The notes: generated by a model not told the origin, from the sequence alone. A stretch of DNA of 64,000 bases from Oikopleura dioica (GCA_907165135.1 OU015568.1:13834501-13898500), one strand, 5' to 3'; shown: positions 45,865-57,948, counted from the stretch's first letter. Numbers and translations are program-made.

Positions 45865-47263
45865 TCAAAAGAATAAAGCTTGGGCTTGGTTGGCTTTCTG
45901 CTCCGTCGGGCTAGAATAAATGAAAAAATTCTGATTTGACGGATTGACTTGTACCAGTAGGGGCATTTGATGATTTTTCCGTGCGTATGAGAATTTGAAG
46001 CCAGTTTGTCAAGAGCATCTTTGCTAATAACATGCCCGCAGATGAGTCTCATCGGAGGATTTTCAAGTGTTGTTTGCTCTCGTAGAATGGGACACGAAAA
46101 GACCGAATGGTACCTTGGAAGAATGAGTTAAGGAGGAAAAGCCGAAGTATTACCGAAGACGTTTGGGCAACTTTATTTCAATGGGTAGAACTTCAGGTCT
46201 GTCGTCGGACAAGTAATTGTCGTTGCCAAAAACTTTAGATAGGCTCATGTTCCGCTGCTCGAAGACGGATTTAATGCCGACCAGGGCGGGAAGAGCGTGG
46301 CAGCCGGCAGCGTGAGCGGACATCAAATGTTCATAGCGAAGCTGGTTGATCGAATTCACAGAAGAAAAGTCACTGAAGACTTGTTGAAGTAAAAAATGAA
46401 AATGTGGTATTTACCTGATGAGTTCATCACAAATTTCAGCTAAAGAGTTGGAAAAGCAGTTTACTAATTGAAAAATGCTTTCATTAGCTTCAAGATTCTT
46501 TCGAAAAAGCAGCGCAGTCATCAATTTCCCCACCTCTTCGGCATCAGAATCCTTCGATTCCAAGTACTGCTCTTTTTTACAGGAAGTCATCAGTCTGCTC
46601 ATGGCGATGAGCTCTTCGAGTGAGGATTCGCCATCGAGAAGCATCCGACAATACTGGCATCGTCTAATTTTCCACTCAAAAAGACTCGCTGGATTTATTT
46701 TTGCCCGATTTTCTTCTATCCATTTCAGAGAAGTTTCGAATTCCCCATTTCGAATGGCTGTTATCATCGTGGCCAAATCAACGAAGAGCTCTTTTTTCTT
46801 ACTATCATTACTGTACAAGTCGATTTTGGACTCCTTTTCGAGGCACTCTGCGATTTCACTGTATCCAGAGCAGTAAAGGTGCTCGATGATGCTTTTCGTT
46901 AGATTAGTTCTGGATGCTTCGTCACTCATTGACGATGTGCCAAGAAGATTTGAGTACGAGGAAGTAAAGTTCTTCTCGATTTGCTTCCCCAATTTCGAAA
47001 TTCCTGCATGAATAGACTTGTGCTTGGAGGCTATTTGGCTTGGAAACGGATTTTAATAAACTCTTCCAAAAATTGACTGTTTGAGAATATTAGAAACCAA
47101 AACTGGCGTGCTCTTTGACCGACTGAACAATATCAACAGGCATTTCTTCCTCATCCAGCAATTTCTCAATGTCGTCCAATTTGCCGAGCGCAAAATCGCG
47201 CCACTCGACCAACCCATTTGAAGTCAAATTATTTGCTTGCTCAATATACTCGAGTCCTTCCAT
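45865..47263 (-). CDS. RMND5: CTLH/GID E3 ubiquitin ligase RING subunit
   Basis: Exons from ATG 47263 to TGA 45865. N-terminal helices ([20 protein letters not shown]), then [20 protein letters not shown], the LisH region ([21 protein letters not shown]), a CTLH/CRA region, and the atypical RING-like end [38 protein letters not shown], closing QALFF as in human RMND5A/B (which ends IFF). Introns of about 70 and 45 nt; the last splits the final Cys codon. It is the catalytic RING subunit with MAEA. ARMC8 from the same complex is at 19315-21826. It lies 133 nt after DSTYK. Confidence 0.93.
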
Positions 47264-47396
47264 CTTTAAAAAAGAGATGGTTTTAAAGAAATCATTTATT
47301 TGGTTTATTTGAGAAGTAGGCAACATATTTCTTTTCAAGGGGCACCGATTAGTTAAAGGAAGAACTGTGGTAAGAGTTGAAGCAGGAAAGGTTTGT

Positions 47397-50300
47397 TTAG
47401 CGGATTGATGATAGAAATTCATCAAGTTCAAATTGCACTTGACCGGCAGTCGGTCTAGATTCTGGTTCTTTCGACCAACATTTTTCAGCGATATTCCAAA
47501 GCGCCCTATAAAATTGTTTGCTTTTGCTTTTCAATATTTTGACTAACGGGTCGACTCCACGTATTTTCTCTGGTCGCTGACCGCGCATAACTTTTCTCCA
47601 GAGCTGTTCTTTATCTGAACACATCTCGAAATTGTTAGGCAGCTTGCAGGTGTTCCGAAGCAGGTACCAGAGTAGAATCCCAAAGGCGTAGATATCAACT
47701 GATTGATTGTAATTTCGTGTAAAGATCTCTGGAGGCATGTGAACGGGAGTTCCAACGATGGAGCCTTCTATGACAGACGTTGGTCGGCAAAAACCCATGT
47801 CCGAGATTTTTGCGTTTTGGTTAGAATCGAGGAGAATATTCTTCAAAGACGATGAGAAATCAAAAAAATATCTCACGATTACCTTCAGTTTTATATCTCT
47901 GTGGATGAGGCCATGTGCATGGAGAAATCTCAGGCCAGAAGCTACATCTGAGGCAATACGTAATCTCTTCTTTAGTTCGTTTATCCTCCGTAATTTCAAG
48001 GCAGTATGGAGATCTGATTCGCACCGTTCCAAAATTAGCTGGACGCTTGGACACAACCCGTTTCCAGGTCCGTAGCTATAAAAAAATTAAAGAATGAGAG
48101 ACTTGAGCTGACGTACTTTTTGTCGATAAGAACACCGAGAACTTGGACAATGTTTGGGTGTCTGTCGACCCAGTAGTGCATGTAAAAGTATTCCTGCGAT
48201 AAATCGCCCCACTGAGAGTCATTATCAGGGATCATCGTTTTTATGGCGATTTTCATATCCTCCCTAATCAGAACTCAAATTCATTTTTCTAAACAATATG
48301 AATACCTGGTGCCAGCCCAGTGATTCTTCGTTGAGTAGACAACACCATACTGACCTCTGCCAATTTCTTTCTCTAATTTAGGCATCCCATTTATGATATT
48401 ATCCCTGAATGCAGTCACTTCAAGCAGCAATCTGGAAATCTTCGGGCCAAGTTTTCGCTGGAGATCAATTTTCTTGTTCAAATTTTCATCTAGAGCAGCT
48501 TGTGAAAATTTAAGTCCACAAGAACTTATACGTACCAACTAATCTCATAAGTCGCTGTTCGAGGATAATAAAAGAGGTGCGGAAGTTTTCAAAATCATAG
48601 GCAATTTTTTCTAAGAGATCGCTGTGTAAGCATTTGGAGAAGGATGGGGTGGCGATTTGAGAGAGAATATCGGCGCAGGATTTTATTCGGAAGAAAGGAT
48701 CGTTCTCGGTAAAAAGTGAATTTTGGCTTGAAGATGTGTTAAATTCGTTAAATTATAAAAAAAAGTTACCTAGGACGGAAATAAAGCAATCTTCGAAGAA
48801 TTTTCCCACGAAGACTGAGCGCTCTATCCAAGGTAAAACGTTTCGGCGAAAAAGGAAAAGCGAGAATATTTTTCATCAAATAACTGGGTTGATCTTTTGA
48901 CGTCAACACGCGTTCATATTTACGAGATATGCGAACCATTGTCTGCAACTTGTCGAGCAGCCGTAACAGTGGATCCGCATCGTTTGGATTCGCATAGGGT
49001 CTGAGCTCCTCGAGAACGCTGTCACGCACTTTTACGATCATGAAAGTCTCGTACTGCATCAGCGCGCCGTGGAAAGTCTTCTTTTGCTCAATGGACGCTA
49101 GGGACTGATGAAGATCAGAAGTCGGATCCATCAAATCCAGCTTCAGCTTCGAAACGACCAAATCCAGAGTTCCCTGAACCCGGTCTACCGTAATCGAGAT
49201 TCGTTTGTTTTTGATTGATTCTAAAGAGTTCTCAACGTAGTCCATCTTTTTCGGCAAAACATCAGCTTCATGTGTCAACTCGTAACAATGCGAAACAACC
49301 TGTTTCATACAGTTGTTCAGATACGCTTGCATTCCGGTGATAGCAGCGAGAATGTACGCCCGAGCCTGGCGTCGGATGAATTGAGTGATATTCTCGTGCA
49401 TTTTCTTAGCGTTTTCAACAAACATACAGCGATTCGCGCGAACTTGCCAGTCTCCGTTTCCAATAAAGCCTATTTCTTTCAATTGATGGAGGAGAGTTGA
49501 GTTTTCAAAAGAGCAGACGAAGCAAATGCTCGGCTGAAGAGGCGATCGTCGACCGGGGTCACTTCGAACATCGCTTCTTACTGATGACATTTCCTTCATG
49601 TGCTCACATTTATGAACTGGCTGGGCTCCGTGAAGCGTTGAAAAGTCATTTTTTCGACCAGTATCAACTTTGACGAACATAATCGCTGCTTCTGGAAGTC
49701 TTGCTTGACATTCTTTCAGCTCATTGAGATCTTCATCGGAAAGGGGAATTTCTTCCACGGCATAGAGAAAGAACGGGATGTAGTCGTTCTTGAGCGCGTG
49801 GATAATGTCGTCAGAATTGAAAACATGCGGGATTGATGGGGAAACAATCACCGTTGCGGCAGAAAGAAGAGGATGGGAAAAACTTACTCGGCAACAATCG
49901 TCTTTTGACGTTACAGCTTGTTCAAGCTTCTGCTTTGAAACAAGAGATGATCTTCCAGTTCCAAATTGGTTTCTACTGAAAAGCGAGACGACTTGAAACG
50001 ATCCAACAGTTTTGGAAGTATCGATTTCAGATGAATTGTGCTCTGAGTAGCGAAGCTGTACCATACGACCTTCTGATCCAAGGCGATATCGGATGCGATC
50101 CGCATCAGATTCCGCGAAGAGATCATTTAGATTGTAGACATCATCAAAGTTATCGTGTTCATTTGATTCTTGTAGAGATGTCGTTCGGGCTAGAGGGATC
50201 CCTGAAGACCCTGTTGCGAGAAAATTGCGAGTTTCATCAAGTGAATTTTGACGCGGCAAGAATCCGAGCTTTCTCCGAGCCTCGGGAGTCCGAACTTTTT

Positions 50301-50655
50301 GGGTTGGTTCGAGTACGTTATTGTTTCTTAACGCGAAGATGTCGTTCACGACGCGAATTTTCGCTTCATAGCTTTGGCCGATCACGCAAATCGCGACTTC
50401 TTTCGAAGCAATGTCGTTGAGTGAGGGATCACATTGGAATCGCTCGACTTTAAGGCGTTCGGTGAGACCCTCCATTTGGAGATGGCGGTAGACATCATCG
50501 ATTCTTTTTCGCAGATCTTTTAGCTCGTCTGTTTTTTCCTAAAAACTCTTGAATCAAAGTGGCGTGAAATTTCATACCTGAAAATTTTTGAGGATTTGTG
50601 AGATGAGTAGGTGACTTTTTGGGACATCTTGGCCGGTACTTCCTCGACGAGCCAT
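47397..50655 (-). CDS. DSTYK: Dual serine/threonine and tyrosine kinase DSTYK (RIPK5)
   Basis: ATG 50655 (MARRGSTGQDVPKSHLL), about 900-1,000 residues over roughly ten exons. A large N-terminal region with GTPase-like and helical segments (main exon 48766-50475) precedes a kinase domain: LEKEIGRGQYGVVYSTKNHW (Gly loop), MKIAIKTMIP (Lys), LRFLHAHGLIHRDIKLKN (HRD loop), AKISDMGFCRP (DMG in place of DFG; human has DLG), SIVGTPVHMPPEIF (APE region) and DIYAFGILLWYL. Acts near the plasma membrane in FGF and integrin signalling in vertebrates. It sits 133 nt before RMND5 and 177 nt after ROGDI. Confidence 0.92.
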
Positions 50656-50832
50656 TTTCTATATCATATAGAACTCATCTCTTAATATATTTTTGTTAAT
50701 TAAAATCAAATGATAATTGGGAGTACGGTGCGAGAATGAAGATTGTGGGTGCAGACAGAAAACATTATGAAAATGATAGTGTAGTTGTAATAATTGCAAA
50801 AGGTCTTGAACTTGATCGAGCGTTGTTTTCTT

Positions 50833-51840
50833 TTACCGGCGACTGACCGTATTAAGCAGCTCAGCAGCTTGTAAGCTACTTGTGCGAGCAGCTTGAAGCC
50901 ACTGTATTGGCGTTCTTGAGTGAATAACTTGGACGACTTCTAATCGATGCCCATTAAAGTCGAAAACAGTGCCTTTAAATCGGTGGATTAAATTTTAACG
51001 AAGTATTTTTGCTACCTTTTGGGTAGAAGAGTCTTTTGATAGGAGGGTGAGCGTTTTTAGAGGTAGTCTGGACGACGTAAAGTGAAATGACGATGTCTTT
51101 TGAATGGACAAACATATTCGAAAGACAGTCTTTAGGTAAAAGAGGATTGAACATATTGCCAAAGTCGGATTTCATCAGACCAGCAAGTGTACTTGGCACG
51201 GGGCAATCTTGGGAATCTTGTCAAGAGCAGAAAGTAACCCTCTTACCGATTCGAGACAGTCCTTTTCGAAGCTCAGTGAGACTCTCTTTCGCGGCTATTT
51301 TTCCGTCTTGAGCAATTATCGATGCTAATCCAATTGAATTTCCACAGTCTTGTAATTGCTACATGTGTTATTGTGAGTTAATATTTATCGAATACACATA
51401 TCGACTGGTGTACCTGCAAACGCCATTGTCTGTCAATACGAAAAGAATAATGGACAGGCGGGTTGTTTGGCTTCGTTTTCAGTGCAATTCTCATATCTGT
51501 CACCATTGCGGATTGAAGAGTGAGAGTTCCCCTGAATGAGGATTTCGTAACAATGAGGTAAGGATTTATGTGAAGATGGATGAGCCCTTCTTATCACTGA
51601 TATTACATGGCATTCCATAGAATATCAAAGGTTGCTTAAAGGTTTATCAAAAACATGGTGACCTTATTATTGACTTCAGTAAATACAGTACATATTATCT
51701 TACGTTAATCGCTGATCCCCTTGCAAATCGAGTCTCTCCGGATGACAAATAAACTGTGCCTTGCTAGCCCTCAGCAGCGAAAACGCTCTGACCATCTCTT
51801 CAGTGAACTGCTTATCCCCGTCGTCGCTTTTCTCGATCAT
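50833..51840 (-). CDS. ROGDI: ROGDI family protein (V-ATPase RAVE/rabconnectin-associated)
   Basis: Exons: about 51701-51840, about 51413-51532, about 51262-51360, about 51010-51232, 50833-50967. The chain GTLTLQSAMVTDMRIALKT, HYSFRIDRQWRLQQLQDC, STLAGLMKSDFGNMFNPLLP, SNMFVHSKDIVISLYVVQ and GTVFDFNGHRLEVVQVIHS parallels human ROGDI segment by segment. ROGDI binds rabconnectin/DMXL and helps V-ATPase assembly. The ATG at 51840 (MIEKSDDGDKQFTEEM) gives a shorter N-terminus than human; the frame stays open upstream to 52041, so the start is uncertain. First gene of the second minus-strand run. Confidence 0.82.
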
Positions 51841-52848
51841 TTTACTAGAAGCAATCAACGTGTCAAAGAAGGTACTTTTATAGAGAGCAATCACGAGATA
51901 ACTGATGTCAAGGTCGTGCAAGTTTATATTTTGGGTTGCACCTAGCTGAACTCCTCGTAGAACAGATGACATAAACAAGACTTTGCCGAAGGCCAGTAAA
52001 AAGGGATTGCTGCTAGCGCTAGTTCTGATAGAAAGTGACATAAAGTCAATTTATTCTAAATGAATTCCTAACCAATAAGTGAATATTTTGAAGGGTTCAT
52101 CAATGGTCAAAAATGGTACCTCTACTCACCTCATTCTCAAGTCTGACAGCATTTTCCTCTCATCAAAAGTCTCGCCCGCGAAAATATTAAAAAACACTGA
52201 GCAAAGCGGCCGAAATAGGTTCACTGAATAATTAAGCATTCGAGGGCCCCGAGAGAGATAAGAAGTTTATCCCAACTGTGTATATAGAATAATCCTACTT
52301 TTGCCCTAGATTTCATTCCAAAATTAACAAGTAATGCCCTGCTACAAGTCGATGCAAAACAAGTTCTACACAGTTTTTTTACTCATGTTGCTGAGGCCCT
52401 AGCCTGCTCAATAAAACTTCACTTTTTATCTTCGAGATCCGAAAATGCAAGAAAACTACGAGGACTTCCTTATTTTTATTTAATTATTGCCTGGCGCATG
52501 TTTTATTGCACAAAAGTAGGAAGAAATTGAACGAAAGTAAAACTAATAGTTGACTTTTCCCCCGAAAGGGAGAAATTGAGTTTCAGCAATTTTGAGTTTG
52601 ATGAACTTTTCAACTTTGAGTATACGCACACACAAAACACCGCTAATTTTTTCAATGAAAAGTAAAAAAAGTGGGAGTACTGTTTGTTTCGAGAGGATGC
52701 TGCATCAACTAAATCCTTTCAATAAAGAATAAAACAGAAAATGATAATTTCTAAACGGTAAAAAATGGTCAGAAATGTTTTTTTTTAAAGGATAGGACTC
52801 CTATCATAAGAGGCGAACGAGGGCGAGGGAGGAATACTTTGATGGGCG
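51841..52848. other. Upstream region of ROGDI, no clear gene; holds a dispersed repeat copy
   Basis: The ROGDI frame stays open to 52041 on minus but without recognisable family sequence; on the minus strand a TATAAAAG lies near 51870-51880. The rest is AT-rich without supportable ORFs. At 52321-52355 it contains one copy of a 34-base motif that recurs at 57766-57800. Confidence 0.4.
52321..52355 (+). repeat. Dispersed short repeat, copy 1
   Basis: AAATTAACAAGTAATGCCCT followed by GCTACAAGTCGAT. The same text with a single A/G change occurs at 57766-57800. Both copies are intergenic. Confidence 0.7.
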
Positions 52849-54213
52849 AAAATGGATAGGCTTACCGGACTGATTTTTGGCCGATTTTTCTAGCTTAGTT
52901 GGGGGGTCTTATGATACAGCTTTAGAAAGCCCAGAAGCTGAGCTTTCATTTGGGCTCAATATCAAGGGGTCAAGGTCATGCCCCCAAGGCAAATTATGTG
53001 ATCGGAAGTTCCGAAATAGGCACTTGAACTCTTCAATCGATTTTTTCGATGTGTTTAGGAGCTCAAGAGCCTTGAGGAGCGGTTGGGATAGAAAGCTCAG
53101 ACTCTAAGCTTTCTGTAAAGCCCATAAAATCTAGCTGCCCTCGGCTCTAGCGCCCTCTTGTGGCCCTAGAAGTTGACTTCATAAGTGCTTAACCTTAGCC
53201 GGCCAAAATGATATTTCTGACCCTACCGGCCAAATGCACCATGAGTGGTGCATCACCTGTTTTTTTTCTTTAAAAAATCAACTCAAAGTCTATTACGTTC
53301 GTCTTTGGGTTTGTTTTTGGGTTCTTGGTTAGGGTTCGGATTTGGGTTTTAGTTGGGGTTTTGGTTGGGGTGCGGATTCGGTCTTTGGTTTCAGCATCAG
53401 ATCAAGTCCTCTAAATCGAAGAGGGAGACTTTTCGGCAAATTTTTCGGAAAAATACTGCCTACCGGCCAAAAGCACCATCAGTGGTGTCGGCGCCATTGT
53501 AGCAATGCACCATACATGGTGCATGCAGTAATTATCAAAATAAGCGTATTTCCGAACCCTAACCCTAACCAAGAGTAGTCGAAAGTTGACCTAAGGGTAG
53601 CTTATCGATAAATAGCCCTACAGTTTCTTCAGTTTTTCGAAACTCAAAATCACTTCGGTTGGAGACCTAATTCTTTGACCCCTGTTCCATAGATGGTGCA
53701 CCCTGGCCGGCTAAGGTTAAGTCGAGAATCTTCAGGTTTCGAGTCGAATTTCCGACTTCTTAAGTTACTTGTACTTATAAAACAATTATAAACAATATAT
53801 GAGTCTTTAGTAATTGAACCGCGGTAGAACCGGAAGGTTTTTTTTCAATTTCATTTCGGGTTCCTGTCGAAAAATACCCATATTCTCACCTTCTTTGACC
53901 ACTAGAGGCCGCTAGACCGAAGGGCAGCTAGATTTTATGGGCTCTACAGAAAGCTCAGAGTCTGAGCTTCCTATTCCAGCCGTTCCTAAAGGCTCAGGAG
54001 TTCCTAAACGTATCGAAAAAATTGATTGAAGACTTCTAGTGCCTATATTGAGACTTCCGGTCCCATAAATTGCCTTGGGGGCATGACTAAGACCCCTTTA
54101 TTCTGTGCCCAAATGAAAGCTCAGGACATGGGCTTTCTAAATATATGTTACATGACCCCCAAATTTAGCTAGAAAAATGTGCCGAAATTTAGTCCGGTAA
54201 GCCTAAAAATGGA
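52849..54213. mobile_element. Foldback DNA element (1,349 bp) with 8-bp duplication
   Basis: Element 52857-54205. It begins TAGGCTTACCGGACT and ends with its exact reverse complement. Arms of about 320 bp remain recognisably inverted (for example CATGCCCCCAAGGCAA in both, and GCCCATAAAATCTAGCTGCCC). Perfect target duplication AAAATGGA at 52849-52856 and 54206-54213. The centre has several CACCATxxxTGGTGCA-type palindromes and CCCTAACCCTAACC-like tracts in inverted orientation. No transposase. It lies 43 bp beyond the SEC63 stop codon. Confidence 0.88.
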
Positions 54214-54255
54214 TTAACGTCACAGTAATTATTGCAGGCCCATGAAAAAGCAGAT

Positions 54256-57200
54256 TTACTCCTCGTCGGAGTCGGTCTCGTACTCGGAGCTGGAGGGTTC
54301 TTCGGAGTCGGAATCGGTTACGAAGCCGCCTGAAAAAATATATTTTTTTTATGTATATACAGTTTTATTTATACAGTTTATTTTATGTATATACAGTTGG
54401 TTCAAGAAGCTAGTAGCATTGATTTCAAAAAATATGAAAAGAAAAGTGTTTTTAGACATCTAAGAATATCTAAGTAAACATCTCTAACTAAGAGTCTAAG
54501 TTGCCGAGCCAAGATCTCGAAATACATTATGTTTCTATTAAAAACATCTGTAAATGTTCGAAGAAGTGTTTTACCGTCAACGTCAGATTCAGCTTCTGAG
54601 TCCCACATTTCCGGAACGATTTCTTCCTCAACCCTCTCTTCGACAGTGATGGTGAACTCGTGCTTCATGTCGATGTCGATGTAGCTGTCGGAGCGGACGT
54701 AGACGACGAAGTTGTACATTCCTGGGCGGCCAGGGGCGGGGAAGCGGATGTCTACTTCTTTCACGTCGACTAGTAAAGAAAGGTTGAAGAAAAATGAGTT
54801 TGAAGAGGGGCTTACCGAGGTTTTGAACTTGAACGGGTTCGCAGAGAAGTCGCTCGGAAAGCTTCTCGCGCTTGGGATTCGTCATGCAGAGATATACCCA
54901 CCACCACTCTTGCTTCTCAACCGGGAAGCGCGGCGCATGGACTGTGTGCGTCAATCGCGAATTGTCTTGAGTTAGTACGTTTTTCCGCTTGTCTGAAACA
55001 GAAGGATAAAAAGGGGGTGAGGAAGAGGGCTTACTTTTCTTTTGGAGTTTTTTCCAGCTCTTTTCTTCGGCATCTTCGTTGTCGGAATCGTTTTCGGGTG
55101 CTAGATTGCGGATTATTCAATGTGTTTTGATGTCTTATAGCTGGCCAAAATGTTTTAGAAGCCACTTACTTTCATCTTCATCCTCGTCTTCCTGTTCATC
55201 TTCTACAGCGGGTGCATCACCAGCGCCTTTTTCAGCGGCTTCACGAGCAGCTGAAGGAAATCACGTTTTACGGAAGAAACATTTACACGAGACAAAACGA
55301 GAAGAACAATTACCTTTGGCAGCTCGTTTAGCAGCGGCGGCTTGAGGACCTTTCTTTGATTTGACCTTTTTCGCTTGATTGGCAGTTTCTTTTTCCTCCG
55401 CAGTGGGGGCGATTTTGACCTCGCCCATGTCTCCATCATTGTAGACGATTTCCTGAAGGATTAGAGTTAGAGAAGTGATTTAGGGTGGGGGAAAAGAGGA
55501 GTATTCAAATAGAAGACTAAATCTGGGCTTAAAAGCGAAACAAGAAGTGCAAGAAAGTGCTAGGAATGAGGTAAAAGTACCTCTCCGTTGGTGGCGGCTT
55601 GGGAGATATCTTCCATATTGTGGCGGGTGAGTTCAGTGCTGACAGTGACAATCGAGCCAGTAGTGATCTTGTGGTCATCATCGTCGTCCTCCACTTTGAC
55701 GTCGACCTTCACTTGCAGCGCTGGAATGTCGCGGAAGACTTCGTACAGCTCGTTGAACTCCTTTTCTGGAAGCTGAAAAAGGGGATGAAGAGAAGAAAGA
55801 TGAGATTTGAAAACGCATTTAATGCCGCATATGATATAGCACGCTGTGAAGAAACCTTCTCAAATCAAATTCTGAAGAGTCTAGCAGCTAAACTCTAGCT
55901 GAAGGAATTTTTAACTTACAGATTTGAAGATGGCTCTGATTTCTTCGACTGGTCTTGCGGCCAACTGCTTGAGAGATCGAGCCTTCTTCGCGTTGAGGAA
56001 TCGGATAAAATCCTCTTTGAAATGGGGCAGCTGCATAAAAGCGACGGATCTTTGATTCAAAGGAAGACCTTGGACGAGATTCTGCATGTTTCGGATGATG
56101 TTATCCAGAGTTTCGACTTTGGGGACTTTTGGCATTTGCCCCTGCTGGAGCATCGCTTGGGTGAGGAAGAATACTTTGGACACCAACTCGGCGTGGAGAT
56201 CGGGCACTTTTTTGAGGATCATGTCGAGGTCTTCCTGCAGTTCGGGGCTCAGCTTGATGTCGTACATGTGCGCAAAGTAGAGGAGGCGAACCTGAATGAA
56301 AAAATTGGCTTTGGTTCAAAGTTATCCTATTTAGGGACATTGAGAGCAGGGATCTAAATCTTTTCGCGAAAATCTCAATTTGCACATATTTAGCGATTCC
56401 GAAGCGAAACTTCGCAGATAATTCGCAATTGACATAATGTCAAATTTTTACCTTCATAGAATAGCCCTGATCAAAAGGCTTGTCAGTTGGTGGCTTGGAG
56501 ACATTTCGCTCGTATTCCTCGATTTCGCGCATCAAAACCGGAAGTTGTTCCGCATCTTCCGGCCGTTCCTTTATGTCTTTATTATGATTGGGATTGAACT
56601 CAAACGCGCCGGAAAAGACCATCATCGCGCGACGGCGATTCATCAGCGGCGTCCTGTAAACGTAGAACTCGAACAGCTTCGTCGTCTTGATCAGAACGGC
56701 TTCGGAAGTGTACTGGATCGACTTGTACCACCAGTTTCCGACGATGGCGGGAAGCATGATGCCGAAGAGGAGGCCGTAAACACCCAGGACGTACATGTGG
56801 TTGTCTTCTTCGACCAGCCAAGCGGGCAGGGCCACTCCGTATTTTGTCTAATCAGGGCTTTCACTTTGCATGCCAAAGCTCTGCAACCTGTGTAGAAAAC
56901 CTGAGTCAGGTTCTGGACGATCTAAAATGAAAAGGCCTGCTTCAATCTGAGTCAGGCTTAGAAGATAGAAATCTGAAAGCCTATTCCTGAAGCATTCCAT
57001 CGGGGTTTCCATACTTGACCCAGTTTTCGAACATATGCTCATCCGTCAGCGTCTCGTAGGCCTTGTTGATTTTTCCCCAGGCTTCGTTATTAGCTGTTTC
57101 GACATCATCCGGAATCTCAGCGCCGTCGTTCGCTTTCAAATACTCATTTCGGAGCTTGTCTGGATGCTGAGTTCGCGAAAGAGTTCTGTACACCTTCTTG

Positions 57201-57625
57201 ATAGCTTTTTTGCCGCTTTCGAAGTCTTGGAACTGCGGATCGTTTTGGGAAACTCCCAGAATCTCGAAAGGATCGAAGGCTACGGTAATGACTTCTTCGG
57301 TTTGTGAAGCATTGTAGCCGATGAAAGCGAGAAGGGCCCAGCAGAGAAGGATAATCAAACGGGTGATCCAAGGACTGGCGCCGACTTTTTTCAATTCAGA
57401 TTCTTTATTTTTGAACCATTTCGAGTTTCCATGTTTCGCCTTTCTTTCCCTCATTCTTTCTTCCTCTTTCTTATTCGCTGAAGATCGGAATTTCTTCATG
57501 GTTAGTGGCGCTAAAAGCGGTTTTAGGCAAAACCAAATGAGTCGAAGCTTACTGAGAACGAGAGCTCCAAAAGCGACGACATAATAAGCGAAAAAATCGC
57601 CGACGTACTCTAAGTTCATCGGCAT
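54256..57625 (-). CDS. SEC63: ER protein-translocation protein SEC63
   Basis: About twelve exons from ATG 57625 to TAA 54256. MPMNLEYVGDFFAYYVVAF begins the membrane part; the J domain (FEILGVSQNDPQFQD..., with the HPDK loop RTLSRTQHPDKLRNEY) precedes a third helix (GVYGLLFGIMLPAIVGNWWY). Then the Brl/SEC63 domain (MYDIKLSPELQEDLD; QGLPLNQRSVAFMQLPHF), a Lys/Glu-rich linker, the FN3-like part (FPVEKQEWWWVYLCM; RFPAPGRPGMYNFVVYVRSDSY) and an acidic tail. It recruits BiP to the Sec61 channel. The intron at 56848-56986 begins GAATAG and ends TTAG: frame and homology (YGNPDGMLQ to TKYGVALPAW) require a GA-AG intron of 139 nt. Confidence 0.94.
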
Positions 57626-57948
57626 CTTGCCGTCTCGATTCGATTACTTTTTCTAAAAATGAGGGAAATTAATTGATTGAACAATGGGAGTTCTTTTCAA
57701 TGAAAAATCTTGCGCTTGGCTTGAGGACCTTAGCAAAAACCTTACTCAGGATACTGAATACGTTGGAAAATTAACAAGTAATGCCCTGCTACGAGTCGAT
57801 AAAAAAACAAGCGAAATTTTGATAGTGATTTAATTATATTTCCATTTTGTGATAGAACTTTTTTAATGGTAAAGGAGGCAGTGAGTGCTAAATGAGTGAT
57901 GTGACTTTTTTCTAAAACATGGTTCATGTAAGGGCTCGTGCAAAAATT
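57626..57948. other. Intergenic region between FEN1 and SEC63
   Basis: 323 bases. It contains the second copy of the dispersed 34-base motif (57766-57800) and no gene. The gap is larger than inside the runs, so SEC63 may have its own promoter. Confidence 0.4.
57766..57800 (+). repeat. Dispersed short repeat, copy 2
   Basis: AAATTAACAAGTAATGCCCT followed by GCTACGAGTCGAT; differs from the copy at 52321-52355 at one base. Confidence 0.7.

Noticed and set aside
53290-53575. Telomeric sequence (CCCTAACC / GGTTAGGG)
   Set aside because: Degenerate, inverted and enclosed in a foldback element with its own target duplication; not a chromosome end.
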